Below, one piece after another: positions 27,188 to 35,454 of a stretch of 64,000 bases of DNA (positions within the stretch are counted from its first letter, which is position 1; every line of letters begins with the position of its first letter). Source of the DNA: Acidobacteriaceae bacterium (GTDB lineage: Bacteria; Acidobacteriota; Terriglobia; Terriglobales; Acidobacteriaceae). Location of the stretch: NCBI GenBank assembly GCA_003134855.1, contig PLCS01000007.1, positions 567,011-631,010 on the forward strand, given 5' to 3'. A program made the position numbers and the translations under genes. The notes beneath the pieces are model-generated. The model did no database searches. It saw nothing but the letters and a program-made list of their open reading frames with translations, and was not told the DNA's origin.

Positions 27188-27358
27188 TTATCGCGCGATA
27201 AAAAACATCAGCCAGCTGAGCGCAATCGCCGAGCCGACGAAGAGCACAAAGCAATAGATTCCATAGCGGATCATGCCGCGCGGCGTTTCGCGCTGGGTGA
27301 TGCCGAAGACCGTCGAGGCGAAGAGAGCGAAGAGCAGCACCGCCGGAAAGTAGGTCAT
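27188..27358 (-). CDS. Small two-helix membrane protein (56 aa)
   Basis: MTYFPAVLLFALFASTVFGIT... ending in SWLMFFIAR. It is the true gene inside the longer track frame 27188-27538. Its ATG overlaps the stop of the upstream DUF6677-like gene (ATGA), so the two are translationally coupled. Two transmembrane helices separated by a short basic loop. Function unknown; a partner of the upstream membrane protein is plausible. Confidence 0.65.
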   Translation of the reverse strand: MTYFPAVLLFALFASTVFGITQRETPRGMIRYGIYCFVLFVGSAIALSWLMFFIAR

Positions 27359-27801
27359 GACTTCCTCCCGGTGCGCAGATTGTGCGCGTCCACGGCGGCA
27401 ATCACGTTGAGCAGCCCGGCCACTACGATGAAGCGCCCGCCCCAGTCGGCGACCGTCGTCTGCGCCTGCTCCGCGCCCCAGCCCGCAACTCGGCCGGCCA
27501 CGTACAGCAGCCCGTTGCCCAGGTCGCCGGCCAGGCAAAGGATGTCCAGAATGTTATGCGCGCTGGTGTACAGCTGGCCGTGCATCGCCAGCCCGGTCAC
27601 GAACATTCCCAGAATCGACGCCGCCAGCAGCGACCCGCGAATCCATTTGCCCAGCAGAAAATGCCCCGCTCCCGGCACCAGCCAGCCGGCGATCAGAGGC
27701 AGGTAGACAAAGCCCTGTTGCGCTGCCGGTTGCGAAGCGGCCTTCGCGCCGGATTGCGAACCGGACCCTGGCGCGGCGTTCTTGTTCTCTTCAGTAGCCA
27801 T
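27355..27801 (-). CDS. DUF6677-like membrane protein
   Basis: A 148-residue protein. A hydrophilic Ala/Gln-rich N-terminus is followed by helices beginning LPLIAGWLVPGAGHFLLGKWIRG, the pattern I associate with DUF6677, a family common in Acidobacteriota. The remaining three helices are less conserved. No function is known for the family. It is the first gene of the small-protein operon. Confidence 0.6.
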   Translation of the reverse strand: MATEENKNAAPGSGSQSGAKAASQPAAQQGFVYLPLIAGWLVPGAGHFLLGKWIRGSLLAASILGMFVTGLAMHGQLYTSAHNILDILCLAGDLGNGLLYVAGRVAGWGAEQAQTTVADWGGRFIVVAGLLNVIAAVDAHNLRTGRKS

Positions 27802-27827
27802 TCTTTTTGACTATACCGCATCGGGGT

Positions 27828-27961
27828 TAGCAGCCCGTGGTGTAAGTCTGGTTTTGAAAGGGCACGACTTTAGTCGTGCCGATAAAGCCAATAGAATCCG
27901 TGGGCTTTAGCCCCTGAGGGAAGTTTTTTCGGCACGTCGGACTTTTACCACGGGCTGTTAG
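27828..27961. repeat. Palindromic MITE/REP-like element (repeat E)
   Basis: About 134 bp bounded by imperfect inverted repeats (AGCAGCCCGTGGTGTAAGTC and its complement near 27940-27960). Inside are two perfect hairpins: GGCACGAC-TTTA-GTCGTGCC (27861-27880) and GGGC-TTTA-GCCC (27902-27913). It encodes nothing and has no transposase, so any movement would need enzymes in trans. Confidence 0.75.
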
Positions 27962-27964
27962 GGG

Positions 27965-27997
27965 TTAGTCCCTAGTCCCTATGTCCCTAGTCCCTAG
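27965..27997. repeat. Short tandem repeat TCCCTAG (repeat F)
   Basis: Four imperfect units of CCCTAGT directly abutting the stop codon of the M24 peptidase gene. The reverse complement (AGGGACT-type) recurs at 41086-41166 and 41864-41905. Confidence 0.7.
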
Positions 27998-29175
27998 ATC
28001 CGCACCAGCTCCCGCTGAATCTTCCCCGTGACCCAGGCCTTGCCCGGCGCGGTCATCATATCGATCTCGCTGCGCACGCCGAACTCCGGCAGGTAAATCC
28101 CCGGCTCGACGGAGAAGCAGGTGTTGGGCAGCAAGAGCCGCTCGTCGTGGGTCTCCAAGTTGTCAAGGTTCGCGCCGGAGCCGTGGATCTCGGGGCCGAT
28201 GTTGTGGCCGGTGCGATGGGTGAAGAACTTGGCCATGCCGTCCGCGCGGATGACCTCGCGGGCCGCGTCGTCGGCCTCGAAGCCGCGGATTGCGCGATTC
28301 TCGGCAAAGGCCTGCTCGACGGCGTGGATGGCCGCGTCACGCGCCTTCACCACCGTCTCGAAGACGTGCAACTCCGTGGCCGTTGGCTCGCGTCCCACCA
28401 CGCCGGTCCAGGTAATGTCGTAATAAACGCTGCCCGGTTTATCCGCTTTGGCCCAAATGTCAATGAGAAGAAAATCGCCCGCGGCGATGGGAGAACTTCG
28501 CTCTGCCGTCGGCTCATAGTGCGAGTCGGAGCTGTTGGCGTTCACGCTGACGTTGGGGCCGTCGTCCCAAACCAGGCCTTCGTTGCGCATAGCCGAGCTC
28601 AGCCATTGCATATGGTCGAACTCGGTGTACGGGCCCGCTCCGGAGCGCACTCTGCGGCCAATCACTCGCCAGCTCTCGGCCAGAATCGCGTCGATGGCCC
28701 GCTGCGCGACGCCGTGGCTGGCGATCTGTTCTTCACTCAGGACTGCCTCAAAAACGCTGACAAGGTCAGCAGAGCTTACAATTCGTTTGCCCAGCCCGCG
28801 CAGAAACTCGACCGTGCCGGCGTCCACCATCGAGACGTACATAATGGCGTTGTTGGGCGAGTATTGCATGGCCAGTGTGCTCGCGCCCGCCAGCATCGCC
28901 TCCAGGCCGGCGGCGAGCTCCTGCCAGCTGGAGTAGAGTCCCTTGGCGCCGGGCAGAGAGTCCAGCCGGCCCTGTTCTATTCTATGGACCAGCTTGCGCG
29001 GCTCGCCCGTGGCGGGCACAAAGTAATACCAGCGGCGCGTGATGTGCGCCTTCTCGTCGAGTCCCAGGATGCGCTGGGCAATGGGGTCGCGGTGATGATG
29101 GTCGTAGAAGAGCCAGCCGTCAAAGCCGGCCTCGCGGATGGCCGCCTGAATCGCTTGAAGGTCCATACCGGCCAT
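27994..29175 (-). CDS. M24-family metallopeptidase (Xaa-Pro aminopeptidase-like)
   Basis: A pita-bread-fold peptidase with the creatinase-like N-terminal domain (about 1-150) and catalytic domain. Metal ligands are present in order: LLIDIWA (Asp), YYDITWT (Asp), HRTGHNIG (His), FSVEPGIY (Glu) and VRSEID (Glu). It would remove N-terminal residues next to proline or process small peptides. The start is put at the ATG 29175 (MAGMDLQ); 29166 is equally likely, and the track start 29280 lies in the repeat region. A TCCCTAG repeat array touches its stop codon. Confidence 0.87.
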   Translation of the reverse strand: MAGMDLQAIQAAIREAGFDGWLFYDHHHRDPIAQRILGLDEKAHITRRWYYFVPATGEPRKLVHRIEQGRLDSLPGAKGLYSSWQELAAGLEAMLAGASTLAMQYSPNNAIMYVSMVDAGTVEFLRGLGKRIVSSADLVSVFEAVLSEEQIASHGVAQRAIDAILAESWRVIGRRVRSGAGPYTEFDHMQWLSSAMRNEGLVWDDGPNVSVNANSSDSHYEPTAERSSPIAAGDFLLIDIWAKADKPGSVYYDITWTGVVGREPTATELHVFETVVKARDAAIHAVEQAFAENRAIRGFEADDAAREVIRADGMAKFFTHRTGHNIGPEIHGSGANLDNLETHDERLLLPNTCFSVEPGIYLPEFGVRSEIDMMTAPGKAWVTGKIQRELVRI

Positions 29176-29233
29176 GATACGCGAGCAGGGGCGGATCAGA
29201 ACCATGCCGGCAACAATTGCTCCATGGCTCCAT

Positions 29234-29315
29234 GCCCCACCCTCGCCGCGTTTTTGTTTTTGCGGCTTCGGGGTCCCCAACGACAGGTCCTCGTCGTTGG
29301 GGTGAACTAGGGCGG
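29234..29315. repeat. Palindromic element of the CCCACCCT family (repeat B)
   Basis: CCCCACCCTCGCCGCG ... GCGGCTTCGGGG, then CCCCAACGAC ... GTCGTTGGGG, an adjacent perfect 10-bp hairpin. It lies in the leader region of the M24 gene. Related elements are at 40524, 43576, 44352, 51182, 58415, 61977 and 62029. Confidence 0.65.
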
Positions 29316-29357
29316 GAAACCATGAATTCCACCCGCCGTCTGGCCAAATTTATGCCC

Positions 29358-29389
29358 AAAAGTCTCTGCTTCGATGCAGAGTCTTTTTC
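29358..29389 (-). terminator. Terminator of the rsbU-rsbW-rsbV operon
   Basis: Stem CTCTGC / GCAGAG (29364-29369 and 29376-29381) with a 6-nt loop; runs of A and T flank both sides, so it can stop transcription in either direction. It sits directly after the STAS gene. Confidence 0.65.
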
Positions 29390-29417
29390 GCGCGGATGTG
29401 TACACAATTCCGCCCGA

Positions 29418-29777
29418 TCACAGCGCCGTCAGCGCCTCGGTCTGCGTGGGGAAGAGGCCGGCGTACTTGGTGATGCCCACCATCGTAAAGACTTTGGTGA
29501 AGTGCGCCGAGAGGCCGAAGGCGTAGACCTTCTGGCCGCAGTTCGAGGCCTCGATCATCATCTGGATCACCAGCGCGATGCCGCTGGAGTTGATGTAATC
29601 CACCTTGCTGAAGTCCAGCAAAACCAGCCTGGAGGTCTCCTTGGGCAGCGCCTGGTAGGTGCCCAGGACCGCATCCTTCGAGGTGCTGGCGATGTCGCCC
29701 TCGAAGCGCAGGACGGCGACCGCATGCCCGGCCGGGGAAGTGAGTTGCTCAACGCGCGCCTTGGTTTCGCTTTGCAC
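29418..29777 (-). CDS. STAS-domain anti-sigma-factor antagonist (RsbV/SpoIIAA-like)
   Basis: A 119-residue single STAS domain. The phosphorylation site lies in DYINSSGIALVI, with the conserved Ser after Asn. In partner switching, the unphosphorylated form binds and disarms the RsbW-type kinase; phosphorylation by that kinase releases it, and the RsbU-type phosphatase resets it. It is the last gene of a three-gene operon that contains exactly those partners. Confidence 0.9.
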   Translation of the reverse strand: MQSETKARVEQLTSPAGHAVAVLRFEGDIASTSKDAVLGTYQALPKETSRLVLLDFSKVDYINSSGIALVIQMMIEASNCGQKVYAFGLSAHFTKVFTMVGITKYAGLFPTQTEALTAL

Positions 29778-29804
29778 GATCCATCGTCTCCGTATTCTCT
29801 AGGG

Positions 29805-30278
29805 TTATTCCGCGTCCTTATCCAGCCGGATGACCAGCCGGACGTAACTGCTGTTGCCGTCGACGCCGACCACCCACTCGGCTTCGTCCACCAGCGCCTG
29901 GATGAGAAACATTCCCATGCCGCGCGGGCCTTCGTCGCCGTGCATCTTGCGGTCGATGTCGGGCTTGCTGACAAGGCCCGGCTTCCGGTTCATGCCCTTG
30001 CCATCGTCGATGACCTTAACCTCCAGCGAGTTGGCGTTGACCGAGAGCACAACACCCACGCTGAGCTTTTCGTTCAGCCGGTTGCCATGCTCGATGGCGT
30101 TGATGCAGGCCTCGGCGACGGCCGTCTTCAGGTCTTCGATGCGGTCTTCGCGGAAGCACATCAGCTTGGCCACCGCCGCCGCGGTACTCATGGCCACCTT
30201 CTCGAAGCCCATGCGCGAGGGCAGCCGTACCTCGACCATGGTGGGCTTGGATTTGGGGATGGAATTGTCTTCGCTCAT
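29805..30278 (-). CDS. Anti-sigma factor / serine-protein kinase (RsbW/SpoIIAB-like)
   Basis: A 157-residue GHKL ATPase. The N-box EACINAIEHGN, the G1 box DDGKGM and the G2 box GPRGMGMFLI are intact. The true start is the ATG at 30278 (MSEDN), which overlaps the stop of the upstream phosphatase gene by 4 nt (ATGA); the track start at 30416 is false. It would phosphorylate the adjacent STAS protein and bind a sigma factor or another target. No sigma factor gene is in the neighbourhood, so the output is unknown. Confidence 0.9.
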   Translation of the reverse strand: MSEDNSIPKSKPTMVEVRLPSRMGFEKVAMSTAAAVAKLMCFREDRIEDLKTAVAEACINAIEHGNRLNEKLSVGVVLSVNANSLEVKVIDDGKGMNRKPGLVSKPDIDRKMHGDEGPRGMGMFLIQALVDEAEWVVGVDGNSSYVRLVIRLDKDAE

Positions 30279-31462
30279 GCCGGCATCTCCATCACACCCG
30301 TTTCGCGGCACAGCGCCAGTGCGGTCATGTCGTCTCCCTGCGGCCCGCCTTCGGAGAAAGCCTCGATGGCCGCCCATAATGCATCGAGAATACCATCGGC
30401 CTTTGCCGCCTGGCACCTTAAAAATTCGTCCAGAAGTCGTTCGGGACCAAACTCCTCATCCCCCTTGAAGACTTCCGTCAGCCCATCGGTATAAAACAGC
30501 AGTCGCGTTCCCGGCAAAAAATCGCAGCGCTCGCTCGCGTAGCGCATCCCCGGCAGCATTCCCAGCGGTGTGCCGGCGGCCTCAAAGAGGCGCGGCTCCG
30601 CGCCGGGCTGCGCCAGAAACCCAGGATTGTGGCCGGCGTTGACCACCTCGATCTCGCCCGCCTGTGCATGCAGCCGCAGGAAAATCGCCGTGACATAGCG
30701 GCGGCGCGCCTCTTCGCCCTCCGCCCAATGGTGCTGATTCATGCGCGCAGCCAGTTCGTCCAAGGGCGGCCCGTCGGCGGCCATCGCGCGGAAGGCCGAG
30801 CGGAAGCTGGTGGACATGATCGCCGAAGCCATTCCCTTGCCGGCCACATCGGCCACCGCCATCAGTAGGCTGCCGTCCGGCTGGGCCACAATGTCCAGGT
30901 AGTCGCCGCCCACCTCGTAGCAGGTATCGGAACGGAAGGCCAGCGAGTAGCCCGGAATCGCGGGAAGCCTCTGCGGCAAGAGCGAGCGCTGAATGGCGCG
31001 CGCCGCGTCCATATCTTGCTGCACGCGGGCAAACTCTATGTTGCGCTTGTGGTTGCGCGCGTTTTCCAGCGCCACGGCGGCCTGCAACGCCAGCCCCTCA
31101 AGGAAGTCGGTCTCGTAGATCGTCAGCGCTCGGCCGCCCGGAGACGCCACCAGCAGCTCAGCCATGAGCTGGCCGGTGCGGTCTTCCAGCGGATAAGCCA
31201 GCGCGTCCGCCGTGTCGAGGTCGTCAGCGCTCGGAGCGTCGCCATAACTCAACCCAGCCGCAGGAAAGGCCGCACCGGCCATCTCAAGCTCGCGCACCAC
31301 AATGCGCAGCACCTGCTCCAGCACCTCTTCCTCGCGAATGGTCGAATGCACCTGCCGCGAAGCCTCCAGAAGCGCCTGCAACCGCGCCACCTGCTGCTGC
31401 AACCCAATCGTATCGGCATTGCCCGTCTCGCCATGACCGGGAAGCTGAATTCCAGCCGCCAT
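30275..31462 (-). CDS. GAF-PP2C (RsbU/SpoIIE-like) protein serine phosphatase
   Basis: A 395-residue signalling phosphatase. A coiled-coil start (about 18-40) leads into a GAF-like domain (about 30-140) and then a PP2C/SpoIIE domain: VGGDYLDIV and VADVAGKGMASA bind the metals, and GDDMTALAL is near the C-terminus. The GAF domain would sense a small molecule or redox state and activate dephosphorylation of the STAS protein. First gene of the operon, with overlap to the kinase gene. Confidence 0.9.
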   Translation of the reverse strand: MAAGIQLPGHGETGNADTIGLQQQVARLQALLEASRQVHSTIREEEVLEQVLRIVVRELEMAGAAFPAAGLSYGDAPSADDLDTADALAYPLEDRTGQLMAELLVASPGGRALTIYETDFLEGLALQAAVALENARNHKRNIEFARVQQDMDAARAIQRSLLPQRLPAIPGYSLAFRSDTCYEVGGDYLDIVAQPDGSLLMAVADVAGKGMASAIMSTSFRSAFRAMAADGPPLDELAARMNQHHWAEGEEARRRYVTAIFLRLHAQAGEIEVVNAGHNPGFLAQPGAEPRLFEAAGTPLGMLPGMRYASERCDFLPGTRLLFYTDGLTEVFKGDEEFGPERLLDEFLRCQAAKADGILDALWAAIEAFSEGGPQGDDMTALALCRETGVMEMPA

Positions 31463-31522
31463 CGCGCCTATCCCCCGTGAAATTTCACTCTAGCATGATG
31501 AGGTCCGCGCTGGCGCAGGTTT

Positions 31523-32188
31523 TCAGCGATTGGCCAAGCAGCGAAGATCCCTTGTCTCCAGAATCCGCTTCTCATAGCCCCGCCGCGCCACAGCCAGCAC
31601 GGCCTGGCCGATCTCGCGCGTCGACAGAACCTGATTCGGCAGCGCCCGGCGGAGTAGCGGCAGCAGCGGCTTGGTGAGCTTGTACAGGACGCGATAGGCA
31701 CGCGTCTTCGATTGAATTCCATCCAGCGGCTCAATCAGCCCGGGACGAAACATGAACGCCTTGAGCGGCAGCTGCAGCAGGGCATTCTCCGTCCGGCCCT
31801 TGATGCGCGCCCACATCACGTGCCCCCGCTCCGAGCTGTCGGTTCCCGCGCAGGAGACGTAGATGAAGGTCATCCCCGGATTGAGCCGGCTGAGCGTCTC
31901 CGCCGCGGCCAGCGTGAGTCCATAGGTGATGCGCTCGTAATCGGCCTCCTTCATGCCGGCTGCCGAAACGCCGAGCGAGAAGAAGCATGCGTCGAAGCCA
32001 ACCAAATCGGTCTCCACCGCCATAAGATCGCCGACGTCAGCGCAGACAATCTCGCGCAGCTTCGTGTCGTGCACTCCGGTTGCTACGCGGCCAACGGACG
32101 CCACAACTTCCACATCCGGGGCTCGCAGGCACTCGCGCAGAACCCCTTGCCCCACCATCCCCGTCGCGCCAAAGATCAGCACTTTCAT
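31523..32188 (-). CDS. NAD(P)-binding oxidoreductase (atypical SDR)
   Basis: A 221-residue protein. IFGATGMVGQGVL is the NAD(P)-binding loop of atypical SDRs. YVSCAGTD replaces the usual active-site strand and there is no clear YxxxK, as in the NmrA/HTATIP2-like group, where catalysis may be absent. The ATG follows AGGGACGAG. A single gene, convergent with nothing. Role unknown. Confidence 0.75.
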   Translation of the reverse strand: MKVLIFGATGMVGQGVLRECLRAPDVEVVASVGRVATGVHDTKLREIVCADVGDLMAVETDLVGFDACFFSLGVSAAGMKEADYERITYGLTLAAAETLSRLNPGMTFIYVSCAGTDSSERGHVMWARIKGRTENALLQLPLKAFMFRPGLIEPLDGIQSKTRAYRVLYKLTKPLLPLLRRALPNQVLSTREIGQAVLAVARRGYEKRILETRDLRCLANR

Positions 32189-32386
32189 CTCGTCCCTCTT
32201 CTCTGTTTGCCCATGCTGGAAGCAAGTATAGTCCCGGCTGTTTCTTCAGGAGATGAGCAGCGGTTTCACAGCTGTGTAATCCGCGGCTTTGGCTATGAAA
32301 ATTTTTACCGAGAATTCTTCAACTTCCGCCGCCTGCGGAGAGGGCTTTGGTTGCTACAGCAGGGCAGGAAAGAATAGTTTATTGAC

Positions 32387-34396
32387 ATGCGGAAGATGAA
32401 TTGCACGCGAGCCATTGCAGCGCTGATCGCGCTTTGCACAATTGAAATCTGCGCTGCGCAACAGCAGGCGGCGTTGCCGGATGTAACCATCGCGCCAAAA
32501 TCGAGTGCGGCGGTGAGCGCGCAAATCATAGACCCTGCCAGTGAGCCAGCGATTACACAGGCTGAGAAGCTGCGGCTGATCCACAGCCGGATCAAGTACG
32601 TCTTTGTACTCTTCCAGGAGAACCGTTCCTTTGATTTTTATTTTGGCAGCTATCCCGGCGCGGATGGAATCTACGCGGGAGCGGCTGGCCCCTACCAATA
32701 TCGCCAGGTGCCGGGATTCACGCAACTACTGGTGAATACCGACGGAACTCTGGGAGTGATTTCGCCCTTCCGGATTCCAACAACAATCATCGATGCAAAG
32801 GGCAGCACCGTGCCGCTCTATCCGGCGGACATAGCCTCGGTGATTCACTCGCATGTGGGCATCGCGCGCAAGATCGCGCTGGATGCAAACGGCGTGGCGC
32901 GGAACTCGGAGTATGCGTTGACCGAAGAGGGCGTGACGCTGACCAATGGCAAGCCGTCCAAGGCGCCGACGCTCGAACGCAAGCAGTTTGGTGAGCTGGT
33001 GATGGCTCATGTGGACTGCGATACCGCGCCGTTTCTCTGGCGCTACGCGGATCGCTTCACGCTCTTCGACCACTTCATGGACACGATCATCGGTCCTTCG
33101 ACGCCCAATGCTATTGCGATGATCGCGGGTCAGGGCGGCGAGACGCAGTGGATGCTGCATCCGGATGCTGCGGCCTCCGGCGGCCAGGGCAAGGGAGCGA
33201 CGGTGCCGTTGGTCTCTGATCCTCAGCCCTATTGGGGATCGCCACTGGATCGCGCGGATCGCCTGAAACAGCCGCAAGCCACGCGGCCCTTTGGAGGCGT
33301 CTCGAAGAACCTGACCTTTGCCAGTCTGCCGCTCTCCTTCATGGGCAGCGAGATCAAGAAGACCACGGCGGCCGATTATGATCCTGCGTTTGATCTGCCC
33401 GATGTGCGCGAGGACATTGAAAAAATTGCTGGTCACGGCGTGAGCGCGATCAACTGGGGATGGTATCAGCAGGGCTATGAACACGAGAACAACGACGCTC
33501 AAGGGAAGGCCTCGCACGAAGGCTACGTGGCGCATCACAATGCGCCGCAGTACTTCGGCTATGTGGCGAACAATCCGCTGGCCAGCACACATCTGCATGG
33601 GTTGAGCGAGTTCTTCGACGCGATTGCGAAAAAGCAGTTGCCGGAGTCCGGCGTCTTCTATCTGCGCGGCGGCTACGGCAACATTCGCGGATGGAAGCCG
33701 CAGGATCCGAACCCCAAGCTGGCCGCAGTCTTCAACGGCAACGACGATCATCCGGGCTACTCGGACACGCAGATCAGCGAAGGGCTGCTGGCCGAGGAGA
33801 TCAATGCGATCGCGGCGAGTCCGTATTGGAGCGAGAGCGCGATCATCATTACCTACGACGAGTCGGACGGGCTCTACGATCATGCGCAGCCACGCATCCG
33901 TTCGCGCGACGCGAATGGGCTGCCTCTGGAGCAGGGGCCGCGCATTCCGGCGATTGTGATTTCGCCTTACGCGGTGGCGCATGGCGTCTCACACGTGCCT
34001 TCGGAGCACAGCTCGATCATCAAATTTGTGGATGAGTTGTTCGGCCTGATTCCGCTCGCCGACCTGCCGGATGAGATGTGGGCCCGGCAGATTGGCGCGG
34101 ATAAATTCGGCCAGCCGAATCTCGGCCCGGCGGACGACAAGGTGGAGGGCGTGGGCGACATGAGTACGGCCTTCGATGCGCTGCGGCTGATGGGCAAGCG
34201 CGCGCCACTGAGCGCGGAGTATGCGACCATTCCCGCGGCGGAGATCACGCACTTTCCTCATGCCAACGGCGCCGGTTGCAAGCAACTGGAAATTACGCCG
34301 ACCGATTGGGCGCTTCCGAATCCTGTGCCGGCGGACTTTAACCCCCGGCCCGATACAACGCCGGGCGTACCCGCTGCGGGCGGATGGACGCCATAA
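32387..34396 (+). CDS. Secreted phosphoesterase (AcpA/phospholipase C superfamily)
   Basis: A 669-residue alkaline-phosphatase-fold enzyme with an N-terminal signal peptide (RAIAALIALCTIEICAAQ). QENRSFD (77-83) is the metal-binding signature of this family; HVDCDTAPFLWRYADRFTLFDHFMDT and ITYDESDGLYDH are the other conserved metal/phosphate segments. Relatives are acid phosphatases or phospholipases C and help scavenge phosphate from phosphoesters outside the cell. The stop overlaps the next start (TAATG), so the downstream binding protein is translationally coupled. C-terminus ends in a Pro/Ala-rich tail. Confidence 0.85.
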   Translation: MRKMNCTRAIAALIALCTIEICAAQQQAALPDVTIAPKSSAAVSAQIIDPASEPAITQAEKLRLIHSRIKYVFVLFQENRSFDFYFGSYPGADGIYAGAAGPYQYRQVPGFTQLLVNTDGTLGVISPFRIPTTIIDAKGSTVPLYPADIASVIHSHVGIARKIALDANGVARNSEYALTEEGVTLTNGKPSKAPTLERKQFGELVMAHVDCDTAPFLWRYADRFTLFDHFMDTIIGPSTPNAIAMIAGQGGETQWMLHPDAAASGGQGKGATVPLVSDPQPYWGSPLDRADRLKQPQATRPFGGVSKNLTFASLPLSFMGSEIKKTTAADYDPAFDLPDVREDIEKIAGHGVSAINWGWYQQGYEHENNDAQGKASHEGYVAHHNAPQYFGYVANNPLASTHLHGLSEFFDAIAKKQLPESGVFYLRGGYGNIRGWKPQDPNPKLAAVFNGNDDHPGYSDTQISEGLLAEEINAIAASPYWSESAIIITYDESDGLYDHAQPRIRSRDANGLPLEQGPRIPAIVISPYAVAHGVSHVPSEHSSIIKFVDELFGLIPLADLPDEMWARQIGADKFGQPNLGPADDKVEGVGDMSTAFDALRLMGKRAPLSAEYATIPAAEITHFPHANGAGCKQLEITPTDWALPNPVPADFNPRPDTTPGVPAAGGWTP

Positions 34397-35439
34397 TGCG
34401 AGTTAAAACTTTCATCGCGGCATTGGCCATGATAGCCGTGTGTAGTGCGTTGTGTGTTGCTCAATCCTCCTCCGCAAATGAATCGACCTTGGCGCGTGTA
34501 CGCGCGGCGGGTGTGTTGCGCTGCGGCATCGATCAAGAGGAAGCCGAATACACGACCTCGGACGATCACGGCAATCGCGAGGCCTTCGACGCCGATCTCT
34601 GTCGCGCGGTAGCCGTGGCTGTGCTGGGAAAAGACGCGCTGATGCGCGTGACGCATTATCCGGATGACCGCGCCGCGAGGCAGGGACTCAACGCGGGCGA
34701 GGTGGAGATGGTGGCCACGCTCTCCGACGACTTTACTCACTTCGTGGCGACGCATCTGAGATTCACGCAGCCGGTGCTGTGGGACGGCGTTGGATTTCTT
34801 GTGCTGGCGAAAAGTCCGTCGATGCATGCGCGGCAGTTGAGCGGAAAGAAGATTTGTTTGCTTGCTGAGACCACGGTGGAAGAGAGCGTGCGCGCATGGT
34901 TTGCTCGCGAGCATCTGGAGTTTGTGGCGTTTCCCTTTCAGGAAGAAGGCGAGATGCAGGCAGCCTTCGCCACCGGTAATTGCGGCGCTCTGGCCGGCGA
35001 CCGCACACGCCTGGCTGGGACGCGCGCGGAATTGATACGTCGCGGAAAGCAGACGCATTTGCTGCCCGAAACAATTTCTCAGGATCCGCTGGCGGCATCG
35101 GTGCGTGAGGACGATCCGCAGTGGGCGGCGCTGGTGAATTGGGTGATGGAGGCACTCATCCAAGCAGAAGAGAGTGGCGTAACGCAGGCCAATGTGAATG
35201 CGATGCGCGCGCGGGCTGACAGCGACCCGGCGCTGCGCTTTCTGCTCGGCGGCTCGCGTGAGATTGGCCCAGCTCTGGGGCTCGATGACGGCTGGGTGGC
35301 GCACGTGATTGCAGCCACGGGAAACTATGGCGAGATTTACGAGCGTGATCTGGGCAGCGGCTCGGCGATGAAGCTGCCGCGCGGTGAGAACAATTTACGC
35401 GCGCATGGCGGCGCGATGAGGTCGTTGCCATTCAAGTAG
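34396..35439 (+). CDS. Periplasmic amino-acid-type solute-binding protein (SBP_bac_3)
   Basis: A 347-residue protein with a signal peptide (MRVKTFIAALAMIAVCSALCVA). LARVRAAGVLRCGIDQ, then AFDADLCRAVAVAVLGK is the start of family-3 solute-binding proteins of the general L-amino-acid (AapJ/BztA) type. Usually these lie with AapQMP permease and ATPase genes; none is present here. The start is taken at 34396, overlapping the phosphoesterase stop (TAATG); the track ATG at 34384 is within that gene. It may serve a distant transporter or bind a product of the phosphoesterase. Confidence 0.82.
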   Translation: MRVKTFIAALAMIAVCSALCVAQSSSANESTLARVRAAGVLRCGIDQEEAEYTTSDDHGNREAFDADLCRAVAVAVLGKDALMRVTHYPDDRAARQGLNAGEVEMVATLSDDFTHFVATHLRFTQPVLWDGVGFLVLAKSPSMHARQLSGKKICLLAETTVEESVRAWFAREHLEFVAFPFQEEGEMQAAFATGNCGALAGDRTRLAGTRAELIRRGKQTHLLPETISQDPLAASVREDDPQWAALVNWVMEALIQAEESGVTQANVNAMRARADSDPALRFLLGGSREIGPALGLDDGWVAHVIAATGNYGEIYERDLGSGSAMKLPRGENNLRAHGGAMRSLPFK

Positions 35440-35454
35440 CGAGGCGAATCATTC

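Noticed and set aside
29217-30494. 425-aa plus-strand ORF across the STAS and kinase genes
   Set aside because: It is antisense to the rsbV and rsbW genes and has no family pattern; long antisense frames are common in GC-rich DNA.
32726-33982. 418-aa minus-strand ORF over the phosphoesterase
   Set aside because: Antisense shadow; no conserved motif and Arg/His-rich.
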